DNA of 64,000 bases, taken from Porphyromonas sp. GTDB taxonomy: Bacteria > Bacteroidota > Bacteroidia > Bacteroidales > Porphyromonadaceae. A program made the translations under genes and the position numbers. The DNA lies in the NCBI GenBank assembly GCA_022772085.1, contig JALFBN010000015.1, forward strand, positions 29,875 through 93,874. The letters run 5' to 3'. Shown piece by piece: positions 58,823 to 64,000 of this stretch (within the stretch, counting starts at the first letter, position 1; each line of letters opens with the position of its first letter). The notes under the pieces are model-generated. The model saw only the letters and a program-made list of their open reading frames with translations. It did not search any database and had not been told where the DNA came from.

Positions 58823-59365
58823 TCATACTTCGATAAAATTTTCGGGGAAGCGTGCCTGCTCCTTGCTATAACGGCTTCTGATGTAGTGCAAATCCCGCTC
58901 CTCATTGCCCGTAGGCCAAAAGGTCTCGAAGATGCCCAATTCCCGCTTTTTGTAATCAATTACGGCCAATTGAATCGGAATTCCCGTAGCAAGGGCGATT
59001 CGGTAGAAGCCCGTCTTCCAACGATCAGTAGCCCGTCGAGTCCCCTCCGGTGTAATAGCGAGAGTAACACGAGATCGGGCATTGATGCTTTCAGCCAAGC
59101 GATCGACAAGGGAAAAACGTTGCGAACGATCAACAGGAATCCCCCCCATAGCCTTCATAACCAATCCGAGGGGAAAAATAAACCAATCTTTTTTCATTAA
59201 AAAGTTAGCCCGACGACCGATAGCGGAGTAATAGAGCTTTCCTAAAATGAAGTCATAATTACTCGTATGGGGAGCAACACAAATAACGCTCTTAGGCGGA
59301 TTATCAGTTGGACGGATTAACCGCCACCCCCACACGCCTAAGAGCCAAGAAGCAAATTTTTTCAA
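58823..59365 (-). CDS. PlsC-like acyltransferase
   Basis: A 180-residue short acyltransferase of the PlsC/1-acylglycerol-3-phosphate family. The HX4D motif is His33-Asp38 in APHTSNYDF, followed by GGIPVDR (about 75) and TPEGTRR (about 103). An N-terminal stretch (WLLGVWGWRLI) may attach it to the membrane. Short forms like this are annotated as acyltransferases of unknown acceptor in Bacteroidetes, so a phospholipid or another lipid acceptor are both possible. Confidence 0.85.
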   Translation of the reverse strand: MKKFASWLLGVWGWRLIRPTDNPPKSVICVAPHTSNYDFILGKLYYSAIGRRANFLMKKDWFIFPLGLVMKAMGGIPVDRSQRFSLVDRLAESINARSRVTLAITPEGTRRATDRWKTGFYRIALATGIPIQLAVIDYKKRELGIFETFWPTGNEERDLHYIRSRYSKEQARFPENFIEV

Positions 59366-59404
59366 GAGGCGATACTACTTCTCAGAGTTGTACATAAGAG
59401 CAAC

Positions 59405-59698
59405 TTACCGCCCGAGCTCTATGTATTTCTCTAGTTCGTTTTCAATAGCTTCTACCTCTTCGTTATATTTGATTTTCAAATCATTGTAGAACTTCTTAAC
59501 GAGCTGAGGATTCCTTGCTCCATCGGGACGTCCCACTTTTGCTATCGTATTATCGTGTAGATCGATCACTCGATTTAGGAGTACCTCCAAAGCCTGCAAA
59601 TCATCTTCTTTTGCATCCAAGGATATCAGGAGGATATCATCAAGCAAGAAGTCCGTGATCTCTTTAATTCCTTTTTTTAGTTTGCGACGTGATGCCAT
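59405..59698 (-). CDS. Small conserved helical protein of unknown function
   Basis: A 97-residue, highly charged and almost all-helical protein (KKGIKEITDFLLDDILLISL, then KEDDLQALEVLLNRVIDLHD and a coiled-coil tail). It has no signal or enzyme motif. It is the first gene of the leftward group with the PlsC-like and nitrilase-like genes. I do not recognise a named family. Confidence 0.7.
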   Translation of the reverse strand: MASRRKLKKGIKEITDFLLDDILLISLDAKEDDLQALEVLLNRVIDLHDNTIAKVGRPDGARNPQLVKKFYNDLKIKYNEEVEAIENELEKYIELGR

Positions 59699-59897
59699 GT
59701 TGTTTTAACTAATAAATGAACACTCTCTTACGTGGCTCTCCCGAGTCCCTAGGGAAGGGAGAGATGCCGCTGCAAAGGTACTGTTAATGATCGGATATTC
59801 AAACCCTCTTGCGCAATCTCCTCTTTTCTCACCATGCACGGATGGTACGCCATTCCCGATCGCCCACGAATGTAAGAATAAGTCGTAACGAGCCGAA

Positions 59898-59960
59898 AAA
59901 ACAGTCGACTAATTCTGAAAATCAGTCGACTGTTTTGCGAGAAAGTGTCGACTGTTTTTT
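59898..59960. promoter_or_regulatory. Three GTCGACTG copies forming alternative hairpins
   Basis: AAAACAGTCGACT (59898-59910), AGTCGACTGTTTT (59924-59936) and GTCGACTGTTTTTT (59947-59960). Copy 1 can pair with copy 2 or copy 3. It lies between divergent genes, where a plain terminator is not expected. An operator or an alternative-fold leader are both possible. The rest of 59699-60195 shows no gene. Confidence 0.45.
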
Positions 59961-60078
59961 CAGCCCCTCCCAAACCGTCGGTTCTGTTTTTCCTTTTCCC
60001 GATGCTTTGGTGGTATTTGTGCAAAACAGACGGCACATCCGAAAGCACACAACCAGCAACGCTCTTGCGCCACCCGAC

Positions 60079-60109
60079 TTGATTATTACGGATAAAAGGA
60101 GTAGCTTTG
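60079..60109 (+). promoter_or_regulatory. Promoter of the Omp28-like gene
   Basis: TTG at 60079-60081 and TAGCTTTG at 60102-60109, 20 bases apart. The leader to the ATG is about 80 bases. Confidence 0.65.
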
Positions 60110-60195
60110 TCACGCTAAGGATACTCCCGAAAACAGGTACAATGGGGAGGCCTGTTGCGGGGATATATGGTAACAAATCCCCCCACTAAGGAACA

Positions 60196-62976
60196 ATGAA
60201 GCACAACTACTTTTTCAAAACATGGATCATCGCTTTGGCATGCCTATGCGGTGTGGGTCAGGTGGTCGCACAACAAACGATCAGACTGACAACGAACAAA
60301 GTCACGAAAGGTAACAGTAACACAAAAAAGTTCAACATCGAGATTTGCGTGGACTCGCCCAAAGAGATCACCATCGATTGGGGCGATGGCAAGGTAGAGA
60401 CCCTGCTCATTGAGGCGGTCAATCCCGATGAAGGAACGTCCAAACATCGTCGCCACTTCCAAGATGGAGCACAAGAGCACACCGTGAGCATCATGGGCGA
60501 CGTCTCTTACCTAAAGGTTAATGGGCAGAAACTCAAAGCCGTTGATCTGAGCAAAGCGAGTGGTTTGGTGGGCTTATCCATCACATCAGAGGCAGCACTC
60601 ACCGAGCTGGATGCCTCGGCTTGTGTAGCATTAAAGAAATTGATTTGTAACAACAATGGGTTGGTAAAACTGATATTACCCCAAGCTCTGACTACCCTCA
60701 ATTGTAGCAACAACGCCCTGGGCATGGCTTCGCTGCCTGACTTATATGCAGATATGCGGGTCGAGGACTATATTTTTGCGCCACAACGCCCACACGCAAT
60801 CGAGTCTTCTCTCGTAAAAGGGCTTGTGGTAGATTTGTCCAAATTCACCCATCGAAAAGGAGTACTCGGTTCGGCACAAGCAACTGAATTCCGATGGTTT
60901 TATGCGGATGATAGCGAAGTGCCTGCCACAGCATACAGCGAAAATCAAGGGATATTCACCTTCAAAGCACAGCCCCAAAGCCCGATCTACTGTACCTATT
61001 TGTCTCCGGCTTTCCCTGATGCAGAGTTTCAGACGCAACCCATTACACCGAAGCAACAACAAGAGGCAGCCTCCTATCGTTTCGGTTACAGCTACGGAAA
61101 GCCCTCTGCCAAGGGTAGTGAAAAGGCCGGTAGCAAGCTCTGGTATGCGGCAGGACCTCTCTTTACGGAAAAAGAATTGGCTTCGTTTTCCGGCGACAAG
61201 ATGACCGGAATCCGAGTTTATCTGCACCAAGACTATCCCCGATCTAAAGTTTTCCTGCGAGCCGGATTGGACAAGTCAAAAGACAATTTGGCAGAAAAAG
61301 AGCTTGATCTCAAAGCAGGATGGAATGAGATCCTCTTTGACAATCCCGTAAATCTCCCACAAGATTCGCTCCTAGCAGCCTATTTCATCAGAACAGAAAA
61401 CAAGACCGACGTCGTACTGGCAGGGGATAAGTCGGTATTCCACGCAAACCATTTATGGGAAATGATCCAAGATAGACAAGAAGCTCCCGACCCATCGGTA
61501 CCATTTTACGAAACCACCTGGATCAATTCTTCAAAGGATCTCCCCGCAGCCCCTGTACAGGTACTATTGCAAGGCGACCCATCACACTTCGAAAATCGGG
61601 TGACGGTTGTTGGATTCTACCCCGCCTTTTACGCTCCCATCAACACGAATGGCAAGAGCGAATTCCCGATACTCTTAGCCAACCGAGGTCTCAACAAAAT
61701 TGAGAACGTCACGGTGAAGTACACATTCGATCGCGGTGCAGAGACAACGGTAGTGCTCCCCTTGAGCCTTGAGCCCTACGAACAACAAACAATGGACGGA
61801 GAGTATCTTAAAATGGCACTACCTTATGACGATACCCGACGCCACCTCCTGGACCTCGAACTCACAGCCGTGAATGACGTCGAGGGTAACATCATGAATG
61901 CCAAATGGTCGCAATTGACTCAAGGTTATCATAAGGACAAAATATTCCCCCGCACCCCTTTGGTCGAAACCCTTATGTCCGAAGGCGATCCATTCGCCGC
62001 CAATGCCGAAAAGAATATAACCTCACTACTCGGACTCAAAATGTGGACGGGTCACAATATCGTTAGAATGGACTACCACCTCGGAGTGGGCGATCGCACA
62101 GATGCCTACGAGCTTCCCGAAATGGTTTTTGACGAATCCGTAGGACGCCTCGCCATCTTGAATGGAGAGGCCGGATACACACCTGAACAGGAGACTGTAA
62201 TCCCCTCTATCATGGTGGATCGAGACATTATGACTACCTATGCAACCTATCTTTACAAGGGTTCGCCCTTCCTACCGATTTTGGATAACAATAGTATGGC
62301 TCAATTGCTTATCTCGGATGCCATCAGTGCTCCCGGATTTGCTGAATTGAGTATCATTCAAAAGGCGGTCGATACCCCCAAAGCAACTCAGTTTGAGGTG
62401 TCGGGGATTATCTCTTCAGACGTAGAGAATCCCGAAGAGTTACATATCTCGGTCTTGCTAATCGAGGAGGGACTCGTGGGCAAACAGACCATGTTCGACT
62501 CCTTCTCTCAGGACGTTATCGAAAATGAGCACTTCGTACATGCTCCCATCGTAAGGAGTTTTATCACTCATCCACAAGGCGATCAACTTCGAGTGGAAGC
62601 TGACGGAAGCTATACATATAAGTCGCCCGAAGTATTCTTGGAAGGCTTGAAACCTGATAAATGCAAAGTGGTAGCCTTCATCCACAAGAATAGCCAAAAC
62701 ACGAAAATCAACAATATGGTGCTGAACACAACGGCCAGCAATGTGGATGCAAACAAGATCGTCCCTCCCACAAGTATCGCTCAAACGGAGAGAAACAACC
62801 TACACTGCGCTATTGTTGATCACAATCTTGTGGTAACGGGTGCGGTGAAGTCGATAGAACTCTACAATGCACAAGGTCTCCCCTCCCCGTTCCAAAACCT
62901 AAACTCAGGCATTTACATTGCACGCATTGTGGACGCTCGTGGAGCTCTCCATATCGTAAAATTACTCTGTCCATAA
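60196..62976 (+). CDS. Secreted Omp28-like protein with probable T9SS C-terminal domain
   Basis: A 926-residue secreted protein. A signal peptide (about 1-26, ending VVAQQ) precedes a PKD-like/leucine-rich beginning (about 30-190, with ITIDWGDGKVE and ALKKLICNNNGLVKLILPQ). A middle part follows, then a region resembling Omp28-family proteins (about 600-870). The last 60 residues (NLVVTGAVKSIELYNAQG ... SGIYIARIVDARG) look like a type A T9SS sorting domain, so secretion through PorU-type processing and surface attachment is likely. No protease motif. It has its own promoter. Confidence 0.8.
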   Translation: MKHNYFFKTWIIALACLCGVGQVVAQQTIRLTTNKVTKGNSNTKKFNIEICVDSPKEITIDWGDGKVETLLIEAVNPDEGTSKHRRHFQDGAQEHTVSIMGDVSYLKVNGQKLKAVDLSKASGLVGLSITSEAALTELDASACVALKKLICNNNGLVKLILPQALTTLNCSNNALGMASLPDLYADMRVEDYIFAPQRPHAIESSLVKGLVVDLSKFTHRKGVLGSAQATEFRWFYADDSEVPATAYSENQGIFTFKAQPQSPIYCTYLSPAFPDAEFQTQPITPKQQQEAASYRFGYSYGKPSAKGSEKAGSKLWYAAGPLFTEKELASFSGDKMTGIRVYLHQDYPRSKVFLRAGLDKSKDNLAEKELDLKAGWNEILFDNPVNLPQDSLLAAYFIRTENKTDVVLAGDKSVFHANHLWEMIQDRQEAPDPSVPFYETTWINSSKDLPAAPVQVLLQGDPSHFENRVTVVGFYPAFYAPINTNGKSEFPILLANRGLNKIENVTVKYTFDRGAETTVVLPLSLEPYEQQTMDGEYLKMALPYDDTRRHLLDLELTAVNDVEGNIMNAKWSQLTQGYHKDKIFPRTPLVETLMSEGDPFAANAEKNITSLLGLKMWTGHNIVRMDYHLGVGDRTDAYELPEMVFDESVGRLAILNGEAGYTPEQETVIPSIMVDRDIMTTYATYLYKGSPFLPILDNNSMAQLLISDAISAPGFAELSIIQKAVDTPKATQFEVSGIISSDVENPEELHISVLLIEEGLVGKQTMFDSFSQDVIENEHFVHAPIVRSFITHPQGDQLRVEADGSYTYKSPEVFLEGLKPDKCKVVAFIHKNSQNTKINNMVLNTTASNVDANKIVPPTSIAQTERNNLHCAIVDHNLVVTGAVKSIELYNAQGLPSPFQNLNSGIYIARIVDARGALHIVKLLCP

Positions 62977-63004
62977 CGGCATTGCATTAAAGACACTCCT
63001 CTCA

Positions 63005-63053
63005 AGCGGATGGGATGAATCAACTCAATATCGGGTTATTCATCCTGTCCGCT
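63005..63053 (+). terminator. Hairpin terminator after the Omp28-like gene
   Basis: AGCGGA..GGATGAAT pairs with ATTCATCC..TCCGCT over about 18 pairs; the trailing tract is only weakly T-rich. Confidence 0.6.
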
Positions 63054-63603
63054 ATCTTTCGCTCCCTTTCCATTTCACAACTCTCTTTCCGGGAAACAAA
63101 GACATTCTCAAGGTCGTTCCACTTGTGTGTTTGGAGGCCTCGATTACCTCAGATTTATTTGCAAAGTCCTCAGAGAATAGTTTCCCAAGTTCCGAGAAGC
63201 GATGATCGGTAAAACCAACACCGTTATCAGCAATAATCAACGTCAGGTTCTCAATATCCTCTTTATTTGATAATTTGATATTGACAGAAAAATCAGTGGC
63301 ACCAGCGTCTAGAGCATTAGCAAACGCCTCGAAAAATATCATCTCAAAGGATGAATTACGAAACCATCTCATCCACATATAGAATTGCCATGCTTAGCGA
63401 GGTGGAAGTTTGCGTAAATGGATTGGCACAGTCCTAGGACAGTCTCTTGTAAGTTCAAATACAATCCCACGAAGAGAAGAAATCTAAACAAGCTCATCTA
63501 ACAGATCTATGTCCACGACCTTTGTGCAAATCGAAAAGAGCCTCAAAGTGCTTGTGGGCTCCTTGTCCCTTTTACTTCTACCAATACCCCATAGATCAAA
63601 CAT
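63052..63603 (-). pseudogene. Decayed GHKL/HSP90-like ATPase gene
   Basis: The frame 63052-63378 encodes FFEAFANALDAGATDF and LIIADNGVGFTDHRFSELGK, the Asn and Gly motifs of a GHKL ATPase (HATPase_c_3 type). It then changes into a short tail without the rest of the domain. Upstream, the minus strand carries short protein-like frames interrupted by stops (for example MFDLWGIGRSKRDKEPTSTL starting at 63603, then SSLRGIVFELTRDCP). This fits an interrupted gene with at least two lesions. It sits next to a tRNA-Ser, a usual site for mobile DNA. Confidence 0.6.
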
Positions 63604-63635
63604 CTGCACAAACAAAAAAAAGTCAGACAAGAGTA

Positions 63636-63665
63636 TTTGTAAATCAAAATAAAGTAGTACCTTTG
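63636..63665 (+). promoter_or_regulatory. Promoter of tRNA-Ser
   Basis: TTTG at 63636-63639 and TACCTTTG at 63658-63665, 18 bases apart. Confidence 0.7.
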
Positions 63666-63714
63666 CGATCGAATTCAGGATCCTAAGTTCTTAGGAATGG
63701 GGCTCTGGAGATAA

Positions 63715-63799
63715 GGAGAGATGGCAGAGTGGTCGATTGCGGCGGTCTTGAAAACCGTTGAGCTGAGAGGCTCCGGGGGTTCGAATCCCTCTCTCTCCG
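63715..63799 (+). tRNA. tRNA-Ser (anticodon TGA)
   Basis: Acceptor GGAGAGA pairs with TCTCTCC; anticodon loop CTTGAAA gives TGA at 63749-63751; a long variable arm, as in serine tRNAs, precedes the T arm with TTCGAAT. Discriminator G. CCA is not encoded. Confidence 0.95.
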
Positions 63800-63832
63800 C
63801 AACAAACGCTGAAAATCAGCAGATTGCAAAAC

Positions 63833-63880
63833 AAACACCCAGTTTTACACCCAAGAATATAAAGTCGGGTGTTTTTGTTT
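63833..63880 (+). terminator. Terminator after tRNA-Ser
   Basis: AAACACCC pairs with GGGTGTTT, followed by TTTGTTTT. Confidence 0.7.
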
Positions 63881-64000
63881 TATTTAAGATAATACAACCA
63901 CTACATAATAAAAGAGTAGCGATATTAAAAGAATCCGATGAGAAAAGACTAATATTTATCTATCCATTCAGTTTGATTTTTCAGGACTTTACATCGTCCT

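Noticed and set aside
59749..60189. Plus- and minus-strand frames in the gap before the Omp28-like gene
   Set aside because: Both cover the GTCGAC hairpins and the promoter, are low in sensible composition and lack ribosome sites.

Overview
The window is chromosomal DNA from a Bacteroidales bacterium, most probably Porphyromonas or a close relative. Supporting signs are Bacteroidetes-type promoters (a -7 box of the form TAnnTTTG in front of several genes and all three tRNAs), a fused FeoA-FeoB, a lipoprotein TamA homologue (TamL) beside TamB, a DUF4105/Lnb-type protein, an Omp28-like secreted protein with a probable type IX secretion C-terminal domain, and a TonB receptor paired with a CbiK-like lipoprotein as in the P. 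gingivalis iht locus. Genus is an inference; no rRNA is present.

Layout. 1-8320 (minus strand): pyrG, yidC, purF, carA and the start of carB, which brings together four genes of glutamine-dependent nucleotide synthesis (PyrG, PurF, CarA, CarB) around the membrane insertase YidC. 8699-16411 (plus): tRNA-Cys, then DUF177-rpmF-fabH-era-der-ispD-recG; an unexplained structured intergenic region with two terminators lies between rpmF and fabH. 16587-23066 (plus): an M23/LysM cell-wall peptidase, the DNA polymerase III delta' subunit, a GT4 glycosyltransferase overlapping an exported flavodoxin, and a carboxyltransferase-like protein without the residues needed for biotin attachment. 23299-27508: a ClbS/DfsB protein, the iron importer FeoAB with its small Cys-rich partner, and an AT-rich orphan gene. 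27677-37414 (minus): grpE-dnaJ-DUF4105/Lnb-like-pseudophosphatase-secA-yicC-gmk, a tightly packed run for folding, export and envelope work. 37955-48531 (plus): endonuclease IV, a lipoprotein, TamB, TamL and a GT2 glycosyltransferase. 48675-51847: TonB receptor plus periplasmic CbiK-like chelatase lipoprotein. 52165-53502: tRNA-Gly, then a clear cobalamin riboswitch with its own promoter and terminator but no intact gene. 53569-57944: xseB, an M3 peptidase lipoprotein, an exported unknown protein and a tRNA-dihydrouridine synthase. 57999-59698 (minus): nitrilase-family amidase, PlsC-like acyltransferase and a small conserved protein. 60196-62976: large secreted Omp28-like protein. 63052-63799: a decayed GHKL ATPase gene next to tRNA-Ser.

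Most of the window is ordinary housekeeping. The most unusual points are the gene-less cobalamin riboswitch unit (52436-53502), two conserved-looking proteins that have lost catalytic residues (the PafA-like protein coupled to the Lnb-like gene, and the carboxylase-like protein at 21201), the structured region between rpmF and fabH, a GTCGAC palindrome cluster at 59898-59960, and a short intergenic repeat family. No CRISPR array, intact insertion sequence, prophage or conjugative gene set was seen.
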